A stretch of 35,809 bases of DNA from IMG/VR virus record IMGVR_UViG_3300030085_001998, positions 1 through 35,809 of that record; one strand, 5' to 3'. The notes under the pieces are model-generated. The model did no database searches. It was not told the origin of the DNA and worked only from the letters and a program-made list of their open reading frames with translations. The DNA comes from a virus. This document shows positions 1-12,884 of the stretch, piece by piece (position 1 is the stretch's first letter; each line of letters opens with the position of its first letter). A program made the translations under genes and the position numbers.

Positions 1-2
1 CG

Positions 3-4280
<4,278 letters not shown>

Positions 4281-4292
4281 TAACATAAAAAT

Positions 4293-5018
4293 ATGCCAAA
4301 TCTTACTGCTGTAAAATATGCTTTAGCTTTAGGTCCGATTGATAGTAGCTTTTCAACTGCACGTTCGTCAGATGCACAATCTAGAACTACTAGTACTTTA
4401 GCATCTAATACTAGGGTAGTAGAATTTTTTAGAAATTCAGGTAAAGGCGCTACTAATTATAGATTTGGTAGATTATTTCTAGTTTTCGATTTTAGTAGTT
4501 ATACTTCAGGGACTATAACTAATTTAGTATTAAATTATAGAGCTTCAAATGGGACTACTACTACAGGTTTAGAAAAAAGAGTTGCTATTCTTAAATTTGA
4601 CGGAATGGGCTCAGGCCCTTCTTTTAGCACCTTTGATAATTCTGAAATGTTTGATGATGTAGATTATGGTACTGCTTATACTGACGTATCTAGCACTATA
4701 CCTGAATGGACCGATGCTAATTCAGATGCAACAATAGCTATGAATTCTACTGCTATCTCTGATGCTCAAAGTAACGGCGAGTTAAAAATAGCTCTAGTTC
4801 AATATACTAATGACTATAACGGTGTGGATGCAAGTAGTGACCAAAGTTATAATTACAAAGCAAATTTTCAAACTAGTGGTGATGGATTTGTACCTTTTGT
4901 ATCTTTCGATCATGTAGCAGGATATGGAAATCGCGTTGTCGGAGTATTACCAGCGGATATAGCAAACGTAAAAGGAGTAGCAACAGCTAATATAGCGAAC
5001 GTTATAGGAGTATCGTAA
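4293..5018 (+). CDS. Virion structural / adhesin-like protein, beta-rich
   Basis: A 241-residue protein starting 12 bases after the fibre gene, so probably cotranscribed with it. It is rich in Ser, Thr and Asn and lacks a signal peptide or membrane segment. Residues about 55-95 (a RLFLVFDFSSY stretch followed by ITNLVLNY and VAILKFDG) resemble the beta-sandwich of DNRLRE or carbohydrate-binding-like modules. The last 20 residues hold two copies of an (A/N)IANV(K/I)GV unit, a tail motif I associate with structural proteins of marine T4-like phages. A role in the fibre or its tip is inferred from location and composition. There is no catalytic motif. Confidence 0.65.
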   Translation: MPNLTAVKYALALGPIDSSFSTARSSDAQSRTTSTLASNTRVVEFFRNSGKGATNYRFGRLFLVFDFSSYTSGTITNLVLNYRASNGTTTTGLEKRVAILKFDGMGSGPSFSTFDNSEMFDDVDYGTAYTDVSSTIPEWTDANSDATIAMNSTAISDAQSNGELKIALVQYTNDYNGVDASSDQSYNYKANFQTSGDGFVPFVSFDHVAGYGNRVVGVLPADIANVKGVATANIANVIGVS

Positions 5019-5023
5019 AATAG

Positions 5024-5054
5024 TTGTTTATTAAATAAAAAATTCATATATTAT
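5024..5054 (+). promoter_or_regulatory. Bacteroidota-type promoter for the modification cassette
   Basis: TTG (5024-5026, inside TAGTTG), a 20-base spacer, then TATATTAT (5047-5054), 22 bases before the oxygenase ATG. This matches the Bacteroidota -33 TTG / -7 TAnnTTTG layout and recurs at five other gene starts here. Confidence 0.6.
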
Positions 5055-5076
5055 ATATTAACTAAAAATTTTAAAC

Positions 5077-5670
5077 ATGTTTATAAGTTACAATTTCGAT
5101 AGGGAGGCAACAGACCCTACTAATTATTATTTTTTTGAAGAAGGTTTTTCACAAGAAGAATTAGATAAAATTGCCAAAGGAATAGAATCATTAGAAGAAC
5201 AAAAAGCTCAAACTGTTGGAGGAGGAAAAGATGATGTTCGTTCATCTAAAGTAAGATGGATACCTCAAGATACTAACTGGTGGTGGTTATATGAAAAACT
5301 TCATGATATGGCCGTTGAAGCAAACAATTGCTTATGGAAGTTTGATTTAACATCTTTATCTGAAAAAATTCAATATACTGAATATCATGCCGAAGAAGGC
5401 GGACATTATACTTGGCATCAAGATATAGGACCTGGTGATATGTCAGTCAGAAAAATATCTATCACAGTACAGTTATCTGACCCTTCTGAATACGAAGGAG
5501 GAGATTTAGAGTTATGGACTGCTGGTTCTGAAGAGCATGCTACTAAAGCTTATAAAGGAGCAGGTTCAGTATTTATGTTTCCTTCATATATGCTACATAG
5601 AGTTACTCCAATTACTAAAGGAACTAGACGTTCATTCGTACTTTGGTTAGGAGGTTCTCATTATAGGTAG
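5077..5670 (+). CDS. 2OG-Fe(II) oxygenase, prolyl-4-hydroxylase/PKHD-like
   Basis: A 197-residue single-domain protein of the 2-oxoglutarate/Fe(II) dioxygenase superfamily. The iron triad reads H114-x-D116 (in YTWHQD) and H174 (in YMLHRVTP). R184 or R185, ten residues later, is placed to bind 2-oxoglutarate. The segment with ISITVQLS and EGGDLELW, followed by VFMFPSYMLHRV, is typical of PiuC/YbiX (PKHD) and P4H catalytic domains. Such enzymes hydroxylate side chains, classically proline, using O2, 2OG and Fe(II). It lies downstream of a collagen-like gene, with one structural gene between, behind its own host-like promoter, and one base ahead of the next gene. The collagen-like fibre is therefore an attractive substrate, though this is inference. 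Structural-region 2OG oxygenases with unknown targets are common in marine phages. Confidence 0.88.
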   Translation: MFISYNFDREATDPTNYYFFEEGFSQEELDKIAKGIESLEEQKAQTVGGGKDDVRSSKVRWIPQDTNWWWLYEKLHDMAVEANNCLWKFDLTSLSEKIQYTEYHAEEGGHYTWHQDIGPGDMSVRKISITVQLSDPSEYEGGDLELWTAGSEEHATKAYKGAGSVFMFPSYMLHRVTPITKGTRRSFVLWLGGSHYR

Positions 5671-5671
5671 T

Positions 5672-7435
5672 ATGATCAAAAATTTAGCTAAGTTATGTTT
5701 AGATAATGGAGGTTCAATTTCACCTTCTATTATCCCCGGTGATCTTATAGATGGTACAGGTCTTTGTAATTCTTCTATTTTTATAGATGATAACGGAGAT
5801 ATACTACTTAATTTAAGACACGTACATTATTCTCTATACCATAGTGAGTTTAAACAAAAGTTTTATAGCGGGTGGGGATGTTTAGCATACCTCAACCCAG
5901 AAGACGATATCTGCCTTAAAACCGGGAACTACCTTTGTAAACTAGACTCAGATACATTATATATTAAAGACTATAAAAAAATAGATACTTCTAAATATGA
6001 TATTAAACCAATATGGGAATTTATAGGATTAGAAGATTCTCGTATTTTTAGATGGGATGGTAAATTATTTGTTAGTGGAGTTAGAAGAGATGTTAAGGAT
6101 GATGGTGAAGGCAGAATGGAATTATGTGAAATTAAATTTGATAATGGTAAATATAAGGAAGTATCTAGATTAAGAATAGAAGTAGATCCTCATACTTACT
6201 TAGAAAAAAATTGGATGCCTATTTTAGATATGCCTTACCATTATGTTAGATGGGCTAATCCCTTACAAATAGTTAAAGTTAATCCTAATGATAAATCTAG
6301 AGTTAAAGTCAAAGAAGGAACTTTAACTACTATTACTTGTGAAACAGTTATTAATAAAAGTTATGAATATTATACTGAAAGAGGCTTGAGAGGAGGTTCT
6401 CAGGTATTAAAGTATAAAGATTATCATTTAGCTATTACTCATGAATGTGATTATTGGATTAACGAAGGCAATACAAAAGATGCTAAATATTATCATAGAT
6501 TTATTTTTTGGGACAAAAATTGGAATTTAGCTAAACTTTCTAAACCATTTAAATTTATGGATACTCAAATAGAATTTAGCTGTGGTTTAGCAATAAAAGA
6601 AAATACTTTTTTAATAACTTATGGATATCAAGATAATGCAGCATATGTTTTAAAAATGCCTGAAAAAATATTAGATAAATTAGAATACGAAGATTTGAAC
6701 AAAGATCTTAAATTTGAATCTAAATATCCTGAGTTTTCTTGGGGATCTAATGAACCTTATCTTTCAAAAATTATTAATCAAGAAATATTCGAAGACGGTA
6801 TATATCAAAAGCATTTTAAGGTTAATGCAAACGATATTGTTTTAGACGTAGGAGCTAACGTAGGTGCTTTTTCTTATAAAGCATTGAAAGAAAATCCTAA
6901 AAAAGTCTACAGTATAGAACCTTCTAGATCATTACTACCTACTTTAGAAAAAAATCTTAGTAATTTTAGTAATAAAGAAATTATAAATTATAGATTAGCT
7001 GATAATAATTCTAAAAATAATAAAATTAAGTATAACAACGAAATTCACATATACGATAACTCAGGAGCTACTTACGATAATATTAAATTTAAAGATATTA
7101 TTAAAAAGTATAATATAAATAAAATAGATTTTTTAAAATGTGATTCTGAAGGAGGAGAATATTTTATTTTTAATAAAGAAAATAAAGATTGGATAAGTAA
7201 TAATGTAAAACATATAGCAGCTGAATTTCATCTTTGGGGTGTACCGGCAGCATTAGATAGTTTTTATATTTTTAGAGATTTATATTTACAAAATAAAGAT
7301 AATTATATAGTTGAAAATAGAGAAGGTAAAGACGTAAGTAAGCATATGGATGACGATCAATGGTTAAAAGACTTCAGTTGGGGTCAACAAACTAGAGCAC
7401 AATTAAACGTTTATATAAAAGATGGTAGAAAGTAA
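5672..7435 (+). CDS. Beta-propeller (GH130-like) / FkbM methyltransferase fusion
   Basis: A 587-residue two-domain protein starting one base after the oxygenase stop. Residues about 1-340 look like a five-bladed propeller of the GH130/GH43-related type: GLEDSRIF, then SGVRRD, RGGSQVLKY and FSCGLAI...FLITYGYQD recall the blades of mannosyl-phosphorylase-like proteins. Catalysis there cannot be judged. Residues about 385-570 form an FkbM-type SAM methyltransferase, with VLDVGANVGAF (motif I), an acidic post-I site at SIEPS, and DFLKCDSEGGEY, the family's D-x-E-G-x-E signature. FkbM enzymes methylate hydroxyls, often on sugars. Coupling to an oxygenase and a sugar-related protein suggests a glycan or hydroxyl modification pathway. 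Base composition is more AT-rich than the fibre gene. The methyltransferase call is firm; the propeller call is moderate. Confidence 0.75.
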   Translation: MIKNLAKLCLDNGGSISPSIIPGDLIDGTGLCNSSIFIDDNGDILLNLRHVHYSLYHSEFKQKFYSGWGCLAYLNPEDDICLKTGNYLCKLDSDTLYIKDYKKIDTSKYDIKPIWEFIGLEDSRIFRWDGKLFVSGVRRDVKDDGEGRMELCEIKFDNGKYKEVSRLRIEVDPHTYLEKNWMPILDMPYHYVRWANPLQIVKVNPNDKSRVKVKEGTLTTITCETVINKSYEYYTERGLRGGSQVLKYKDYHLAITHECDYWINEGNTKDAKYYHRFIFWDKNWNLAKLSKPFKFMDTQIEFSCGLAIKENTFLITYGYQDNAAYVLKMPEKILDKLEYEDLNKDLKFESKYPEFSWGSNEPYLSKIINQEIFEDGIYQKHFKVNANDIVLDVGANVGAFSYKALKENPKKVYSIEPSRSLLPTLEKNLSNFSNKEIINYRLADNNSKNNKIKYNNEIHIYDNSGATYDNIKFKDIIKKYNINKIDFLKCDSEGGEYFIFNKENKDWISNNVKHIAAEFHLWGVPAALDSFYIFRDLYLQNKDNYIVENREGKDVSKHMDDDQWLKDFSWGQQTRAQLNVYIKDGRK

Positions 7436-8822
7436 ATTACAACCGTTTATTGATAAGTACATTAGTGATCCTAATAATCCTGATACTAATTACTGGTTAG
7501 CATACGAATACGAAAAGATAGGACAAAATGCAGCAGCATTATCTTACTATTTAAGATGTGCTGAAATCTCTGAAGATAAAAATTTAGTTTATGAATCTCT
7601 TTTGAAGACGTGGTTAATGTTGCATAGAACTGAGAGAAGACCTTGGTACGAACAACAACAATTATTAACTGCTATAACTTACTATCCTCAAAGACCGGAA
7701 GCTTATTACCTTCTGTCTATATTACATGAAAAAAAAGAAGAATGGAAAGAATGTTTTTATTATGCTAGTGTAGGATTAGAAATGTGTGACTTTAGTTTAC
7801 CTAAATTAAGAACTGAAGTTGAATATCCTGGTGATTTTGCTTTATTATTACAAAAAGCTTTTAGTAGTTGGTACGTAGGGCAAAGAGAAGAAAGTAAAAA
7901 ACTTTGGATTGAAACATACGAACACCCTTTAATAACTGGTAAGTATAAAGAATTAGCAAAAAATAATCTAATAAAATTTAATATCTTTAACGAAGATAAT
8001 TTAGATAAAATTGATATTGTACTACAAGGTAAATACTCAGAATATGTTTTAGAAACAGCTAAACAATATTTAAAACTTTCATTTGTAAATGATATAATTA
8101 TTTCATGTTGGATTGATGATATTACTCCTACAAATAATATAGACAATATAAAATTTATCAAGAGTAAGTATCCTACATCTAACGGTACTGGTAATAGAAA
8201 TCTTCAATTAGTTAGTTCTCTTAATGGAGTAAAAAATACTTCTTCTACGTTTGTAGTTAAAATGCGTAATGATCAAAGATACGATAATAGTAGTATGCAA
8301 AAAATGTTTGATTTTTTTAACGTTAATAAAGAAAGAAAATTAAATTATGAAAATAATAATTCATTTCCTAAAAATAGAATATTAGTTGCAGGTAATTTTC
8401 ATGCTTTTCCATTCCATCCTAGAGATCATATCTTTTGGGGTCATAGAGAAGATCTAATAGAGTTATTTGACGCTCCATTAGAAATCAGTAGTATAGAAGA
8501 AAGAGTTAAAATGAAAAGAGAAGATTATTGGAAATACTATGACTGCTATATTAGAACCGAATCTTATATTGGTAGTCACTATTGTTCTAATTTTGATGAA
8601 AGGATAAAAAAATGGCTACTTAAACCTGAACTATTTCTTTACGACAACGCTCCTAATTATAATGAAGCATTAGAATTAAGTAATAATTTAACTAAAAAAA
8701 TATTTAAATCGTTTCCTAAAGAAGGAATAGATTTAGAATGGGATAAATATAATTGGAAGAAGTATCCTTATGAAAATCAATATTCTCAATTTGAAGAGAG
8801 ATGGGATGAAGATGGATTCTAA
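7422..8822 (+). CDS. TPR protein with WavE-like (sugar transfer) C-terminal domain
   Basis: A 466-residue protein overlapping the previous gene by 14 bases, so translation is probably coupled. Residues about 1-175 are helical repeats of TPR type (NYWLAYEYEKIGQNAAALSY and a second YYLLSILHEKKEEWKECFYY unit), like the TPRs attached to glycosyltransferases acting on proteins. Residues about 205-460 resemble the WavE family of LPS-synthesis proteins: IIISCWIDD, then NRNLQLVSSLNGV and VVKMRNDQRYDN, with a later HPRDHIFWG. WavE proteins are thought to be glycosyltransferases, but their chemistry is poorly known. Position beside the oxygenase and methyltransferase suggests that it decorates a virion protein or the host envelope. 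The WavE assignment is from memory of the family pattern. Confidence 0.65.
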   Translation: MVESKLQPFIDKYISDPNNPDTNYWLAYEYEKIGQNAAALSYYLRCAEISEDKNLVYESLLKTWLMLHRTERRPWYEQQQLLTAITYYPQRPEAYYLLSILHEKKEEWKECFYYASVGLEMCDFSLPKLRTEVEYPGDFALLLQKAFSSWYVGQREESKKLWIETYEHPLITGKYKELAKNNLIKFNIFNEDNLDKIDIVLQGKYSEYVLETAKQYLKLSFVNDIIISCWIDDITPTNNIDNIKFIKSKYPTSNGTGNRNLQLVSSLNGVKNTSSTFVVKMRNDQRYDNSSMQKMFDFFNVNKERKLNYENNNSFPKNRILVAGNFHAFPFHPRDHIFWGHREDLIELFDAPLEISSIEERVKMKREDYWKYYDCYIRTESYIGSHYCSNFDERIKKWLLKPELFLYDNAPNYNEALELSNNLTKKIFKSFPKEGIDLEWDKYNWKKYPYENQYSQFEERWDEDGF

Positions 8823-8845
8823 TTAAATAATTTTTTTAATAAAAG

Positions 8846-8876
8846 TTTGAATTTAAAATATTATTTCCTATATTTA
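8846..8876 (+). promoter_or_regulatory. Bacteroidota-type promoter
   Basis: TTTG (8846-8849), 19-base spacer, TATATTTA (8869-8876). The second box matches TAnnTTTG at all but the last base. It lies 35 bases before the ATG of the coiled-coil gene. Confidence 0.65.
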
Positions 8877-8911
8877 TTCTAGTATACATTAATCGATTAA
8901 TAAAATAAAAA

Positions 8912-9199
8912 ATGGCAAAGAAAAAGTTATCAAAAAAAGAATTAGAACAAATTCAAGATATTCAAAATAGAATGTCAGCGGTAAAAACTGAATTAGGTCA
9001 ATTAGCACTAGCTGAAATTGATTTAAAAAATCGTAGAACTAACGTAGAAAATTATCTAGCAGAAACTAAAAATATGGAAACAGAATTAGTTACTAATTTA
9101 GAAAATTCTTACGGTAAAGGATCTATAGATTTAAATGAAGGAACTTTTCTTCCTGAAGTAGAACAAACTGAAAAAGAGGTTGTGCCAACGGTTGAATAA
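8912..9199 (+). CDS. Small coiled-coil phage protein, function unknown
   Basis: A 95-residue, charged protein with a basic N terminus (KKKLSKKE), a long heptad-like helix at residues about 8-65, then a G-x-I-D-L-N-x-G-x-F segment and an acidic tail. It lacks Cys, membrane segments and any catalytic motif. It stands alone between the enzyme cassette and the tail sheath gene, with its own host-like promoter upstream and a GC-rich hairpin downstream. I have seen similar short coiled-coil proteins near structural genes of T4-like marine phages but cannot name a function. The ATG is preceded by an A-rich stretch and no Shine-Dalgarno. Confidence 0.75.
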   Translation: MAKKKLSKKELEQIQDIQNRMSAVKTELGQLALAEIDLKNRRTNVENYLAETKNMETELVTNLENSYGKGSIDLNEGTFLPEVEQTEKEVVPTVE

Positions 9200-9224
9200 T
9201 TTAAAATAGTTTTATATCTATCAT

Positions 9225-9251
9225 GGGGGGAGGTTTTGTACCTTCCCTCCC
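9225..9251 (+). terminator. GC-rich hairpin, possible terminator before the sheath gene
   Basis: GGGGGGAGGT (9225-9234) pairs with ACCTTCCCTCCC (9240-9251) across a TTTGT loop, giving ten base pairs with two single-base bulges on the 3' arm. It lies 26 bases after the stop at 9199. The downstream sequence is AT-rich but has no run of T, so it may be a weak terminator or an mRNA processing or stability element. Confidence 0.5.
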
Positions 9252-9308
9252 TATTTATATACAGATAACTACCTGTAATTAGCAGGACTGGTTTACAAAA
9301 TAAGCAGA

Positions 9309-9321
9309 TATTTATAAAAGA
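9309..9321 (+). promoter_or_regulatory. Candidate late promoter (TATTTATAA motif), sheath gene
   Basis: TATTTATAAAAGA begins 36 bases before the sheath ATG. It is one of four near-identical elements before structural genes. No conserved upstream box is seen, as in T4 late promoters, which need only a -10-like element. Confidence 0.5.
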
Positions 9322-9344
9322 CATTTTAATAAACTTCATCAAAC

Positions 9345-11510
9345 ATGGCAGAAACAATTATCTCTCCAGGTGTATTCACAAGAGAAAATGATATTTCATT
9401 TATTCAACCAGCCCCTGTAGCAGCAGGTGCGGCTATTATTGGACCAGCAGTAAAAGGTCCAGTAGAGGTACCAACACTCGTTACTTCTTATAATGATTAT
9501 GTAAGAAAATTTGGAACAACTTTTAGTTCAGGTTCAACTTCGTTTGAATTTTTAACTTCAATTGCGGCAAAAAATTATTTCCAACAAGGAGGTAATTCTC
9601 TTCTAGTATCAAGAGTAGTAACAGGTTCGTTTGGTAGAGCAACTTCTACTAACATTACTAACTTAACAACAGCTACTGGATTAGGCTTTGCTAGTGGATC
9701 ACTTACACTTGCAAGAGTTGCAGTAGACAACCAAGAATTTAGAGTAGGAAATATAAGCTCAGGAGGTTCTACTCTTACTTATAGATTCGTTGCTTCTGGT
9801 AACCCTATTCCTACTGATGATACTGATGGTTTAGTATTTTTCTTTTCTACAGGTTCAACTGCAGCTGCTTCAGCTGAAAATTTAAAAGAAGAAATTAATT
9901 CAGCTTTTGCAGGTTCACATGTTTCTGCAAGTGTAGATTCAGCTAAAATTATACTTTCAGGTTCTGCAGCAGGTATAGCAGCTAACGGAATAACATTCTC
10001 TACTGGTTCTGAAACAGGAACGTTTGAGTCTGATAATTTGTTAGGATTTACTTTAGCTGGAGGATCAAATACTACTACAGCTACTACTAATTCATTTTTA
10101 TTAGAAACTTTAGGTAAGGGTATAATTTATAACAACTCTACTGGAGCAACAGATCCTGGAGTACATAATACAGATAGTTCATTAGTATCAGGATCATCTG
10201 ATAACTTAAGATGGGAAGTTTCTAACGTCAATTCATCATTAGGTACTTTTACTTTAAGTATCAGACAAGGTGATGATAGTTTAAAAAATAAAGTAGTATT
10301 AGAAACGTACAATAATCTTTCATTAGATCCAAACAACGATAACTATATAGAAAAAGTTATCGGTAATCAGTACCAACAAATTAATACTTCTGAAACTCCT
10401 AACTATATAGAAACGATAGGTGAGCATGTAAATAAATCTAACTTTGTTAGAGTCTCAGCAGTAAATGCACCGACATTAGATTACTTAGGTAATGACGGCT
10501 TAACTGTTAGAACAGATGGACAGAATGTTTCTTATTCTGCTTCACTACCTATAGCACAATCAGGATCGTTCCATGGAGCTACAGGAGCATTATTTTCTTC
10601 TGATAGAGAAGCAAAATTCTTTAAAAATATAAGTAATACCGATACTCAAGGATTGACAGCAGGATGCTACACTAACATTATCTCAGTACTAGAAAATACA
10701 GACGATTATCAGTTTAACATTCTTAGTGCTCCAGGTTTAATATACGATCATGCTTCTCATATCACTCCTTTAGATAGTATTATTTCACTAACTGAAACAA
10801 GAGGAGATGCTATAGCAGTAATAGATTTAGTAGAACATGGTTCAACTGTATCTACTGTAACTACGCAAGCTGGATTATTAAATACATCTTATGCTGCTGC
10901 TTACTGGCCATGGTTACAGACACAATCTGCTACAGGTCGTAATGAATTTATACCTGCATCAGTAGTAATACCAGGAGTATATGCATTTACAGATAGTAGT
11001 TCTGCACCTTGGTTTGCACCAGCAGGATTAGTTAGAGGAGGTATTACAGGAGTAATACAAGCTGAAAGAAGACTTACAAGAACTCAAAGAGATACTCTTT
11101 ATAGTGATAAAGTTAATCCAATTGCTTCTTTCCCAGGACAAGGGATCTCAGTATTTGGTCAGAAAACTTTACAAACTAAAGCATCAGCTTTAGATAGAGT
11201 AAATGTAAGAAGATTACTAATTGCATTAAAGAAATTTATTGGTGATCAAGCAAGAACTTTAGTATTCGAGCAAAATACTATTACAACTAGAAACAGATTC
11301 TTAGCGGCAGTTAATCCTTACTTAGAATCAGTAGTACAGAGACAAGGTCTTTTTGCTTTCAGAGTAGTAATGGATGACACAAACAACACAGCAGACGTTG
11401 TAGATAGAAATCAATTAATAGGTCAAATCTTTATTCAGCCAGCTAAAACTGCAGAATTTATAGTATTAGACTTTACAATCGAACCTACAGGAGCAACATT
11501 TGCAGGATAA
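9345..11510 (+). CDS. 18: Tail sheath protein (T4 gp18 family)
   Basis: A 721-residue contractile sheath subunit. It polymerises around the tail tube and contracts on infection. The N terminus (ISPGVFTRENDISF, then AIIGPAVKGP and a VTSYNDYVRKFG segment) and the C-terminal domain (VNVRRLLIALKKFIGDQAR, RFLAAVNPYLESV, then a D-x-N-N-T and FIVLDFTIEPTG end) are classic for phage sheath proteins. The middle, about 120-330, is Ser/Thr/Gly-rich and variable, as expected for the surface-exposed insertions. T4 gp18 is about 660 residues, so this one is somewhat longer. The tube gene follows directly, which is the T4 order. The start is supported by the conserved N terminus. Confidence 0.97.
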   Translation: MAETIISPGVFTRENDISFIQPAPVAAGAAIIGPAVKGPVEVPTLVTSYNDYVRKFGTTFSSGSTSFEFLTSIAAKNYFQQGGNSLLVSRVVTGSFGRATSTNITNLTTATGLGFASGSLTLARVAVDNQEFRVGNISSGGSTLTYRFVASGNPIPTDDTDGLVFFFSTGSTAAASAENLKEEINSAFAGSHVSASVDSAKIILSGSAAGIAANGITFSTGSETGTFESDNLLGFTLAGGSNTTTATTNSFLLETLGKGIIYNNSTGATDPGVHNTDSSLVSGSSDNLRWEVSNVNSSLGTFTLSIRQGDDSLKNKVVLETYNNLSLDPNNDNYIEKVIGNQYQQINTSETPNYIETIGEHVNKSNFVRVSAVNAPTLDYLGNDGLTVRTDGQNVSYSASLPIAQSGSFHGATGALFSSDREAKFFKNISNTDTQGLTAGCYTNIISVLENTDDYQFNILSAPGLIYDHASHITPLDSIISLTETRGDAIAVIDLVEHGSTVSTVTTQAGLLNTSYAAAYWPWLQTQSATGRNEFIPASVVIPGVYAFTDSSSAPWFAPAGLVRGGITGVIQAERRLTRTQRDTLYSDKVNPIASFPGQGISVFGQKTLQTKASALDRVNVRRLLIALKKFIGDQARTLVFEQNTITTRNRFLAAVNPYLESVVQRQGLFAFRVVMDDTNNTADVVDRNQLIGQIFIQPAKTAEFIVLDFTIEPTGATFAG

Positions 11511-11523
11511 TTTAAATTTAAGA

Positions 11524-11536
11524 TATTTATAATAAA
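11524..11536 (+). promoter_or_regulatory. Candidate late promoter, tube gene
   Basis: TATTTATAATAAA lies 24 bases (start to start) before the tube ATG and is identical in 13 of 13 bases to the elements at 13126 and 16238. Confidence 0.5.
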
Positions 11537-11547
11537 GAATAATTAAA

Positions 11548-12033
11548 ATGGCAGTATTAGATCCAAACGAAATTATGTTTAGAGCCTTCGAACCGAAGGT
11601 ACAAAATAGATTTATCATGTATATGGATAACATTCCTTCATTCATGGTAAAAACAGTATCAGCTCCAAGCTTTGAAGATGGAGAAGTGGTATTAGATCAC
11701 ATCAATTCATATCGTAAGATAAGAGGTAAGAGAGTATGGAACGATATGGATATGACTTTATACGATCCAATCACACCTTCTGGAGCTCAAGCGGTAATGG
11801 AATGGGCAAGATTATCTTACGAATCAGTAACCGGTAGAGCTGGATATTCAGACTTCTATAAAAAAGATTTAACTCTAAACGTGTTAGGTCCTGTAGGAGA
11901 TGTAGTTTCTGAATGGATTATTAAAGGTGCATTTATAAAAACAATGGCACAAGGAGACTTTGACTGGTCAGCACCTGATGCAGTAGAGTTATCTATGACA
12001 GTTGCGATGGATTATTGCGTCTTAAACTACTAA
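11548..12033 (+). CDS. 19: Tail tube protein (T4 gp19 family)
   Basis: A 161-residue protein, very close to the 163 residues of T4 gp19. It forms the hexameric rings of the inner tail tube through which DNA passes. Family features visible are the N-terminal FEPKVQNRFIMYM with IPSFMVKTVSAPSF, the central RKIRGKRVWNDMDMTLYDPI, and the C-terminal WIIKGAFIKTMAQGDFDWS and ELSMTVAMDYCVLNY. It is preceded by a late-like motif and followed by a strong terminator, which suits an abundant protein made from its own short message. Confidence 0.97.
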   Translation: MAVLDPNEIMFRAFEPKVQNRFIMYMDNIPSFMVKTVSAPSFEDGEVVLDHINSYRKIRGKRVWNDMDMTLYDPITPSGAQAVMEWARLSYESVTGRAGYSDFYKKDLTLNVLGPVGDVVSEWIIKGAFIKTMAQGDFDWSAPDAVELSMTVAMDYCVLNY

Positions 12034-12053
12034 TACAGCCTTAAATATAACAG

Positions 12054-12090
12054 AAAGCTCGAATTTTTCGGGCTTTTGTTGTTTTAAAAA
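12054..12090 (+). terminator. Rho-independent terminator after the tube gene
   Basis: AAAGCTCGAA (12054-12063) pairs with TTCGGGCTTT (12067-12076) around a TTT loop, with one G-T wobble, followed by a T-rich run (TTGTTGTTTT). It is 20 bases after the tube stop. Confidence 0.85.
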
Positions 12091-12109
12091 ATAATTCTTC
12101 GTATATTTA
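12079..12109 (+). promoter_or_regulatory. Bacteroidota-type promoter, gp26-like gene
   Basis: TTG (12079-12081), 20-base spacer, TATATTTA (12102-12109), 31 bases before the ATG at 12141. The -33 box lies inside the T-rich tail of the preceding terminator. The same place also reads TATTTATAT, a weaker match to the late-like motif. Confidence 0.55.
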
Positions 12110-12140
12110 TATTTAGAACTAGTTTTAATTAATAAGATTT

Positions 12141-12884
12141 ATGGAACAAACACAAAAATTTCCAACAGAAGTAGTCGACTTACCTTCTCAAGGAAAACTT
12201 TACCCAAAAGAATCTCCTTTATCTTCAGGTACTATAGAAATGAAGTACATGACTGCTAAAGAAGAAGATATCTTAACTAACCAGAATTATATAGAAAAAG
12301 GTATAGTTGTAGATAAACTACTAAAAGCTTTAATCGTAGATAAGACTATAGATTATAATGAATTATTAGTAGGAGATAAGAATGCTTTATTGATAGCTGC
12401 ACGTATTTTAGGTTATGGAAAAGATTACGAATTCGATTATGCAGGTATAAAAGAAACAGTAGACCTTTCTTTACTTAATAATAAGCCTTTGCATCCTGAT
12501 ATGGAAAAAGCTAAAGGTAATGATTTTAATTTTACTTTACCTTCTACAGGAACGGTTATCAGTTTTAAAATACTTTGTCACGGAGACGAACAGTCTATAG
12601 ATAGAGAAATTAAAGGATTAAAAAAGATTAATAAAGAATCTTCCGCTGAACTTTCTACTCGTCTTAAATATATGATTACAGGAGTAGATGGAGATACTGA
12701 AAAGAAAAATATTAGAGCATTTGTAGATACTAGATTCTTAGCTAGAGATTCAAGAGCTTTTAGAAACTATGTTAGAGACTTTCAGCCTGATGTAGATATG
12801 ACATTCTATCCAGAAAATGGACCAGACGGAGGGGTCGATATTCCTATAGGTGTTAACTTTCTTTGGCCTGACGCAGCAGTATAG
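12141..12884 (+). CDS. T4 gp26/gp51-type baseplate protein, possible tail chaperone
   Basis: A 247-residue protein matching the T4_baseplate family (T4 gp26 and gp51). The N terminus has VVDLPSQGKLYPKES, then MKYMTAKEEDILTNQNYI, and next VVDKLLKALIVD and VGDKNALLIAARILGYG, the strongest family signature. T4 gp26 is 208 residues. In T4 the gp26/gp51 pair acts in baseplate hub formation. Here the gene lies between tube and tape measure and its 3' end overlaps a second ORF by 35 bases in another frame. That is the layout of tail-assembly chaperone genes (lambda G/GT, Mu), so it may have a chaperone role. It ends in IPIGVNFLWPDAAV, immediately before the frame of the downstream ORF becomes homologous-looking. 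Confidence 0.8.
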   Translation: MEQTQKFPTEVVDLPSQGKLYPKESPLSSGTIEMKYMTAKEEDILTNQNYIEKGIVVDKLLKALIVDKTIDYNELLVGDKNALLIAARILGYGKDYEFDYAGIKETVDLSLLNNKPLHPDMEKAKGNDFNFTLPSTGTVISFKILCHGDEQSIDREIKGLKKINKESSAELSTRLKYMITGVDGDTEKKNIRAFVDTRFLARDSRAFRNYVRDFQPDVDMTFYPENGPDGGVDIPIGVNFLWPDAAV

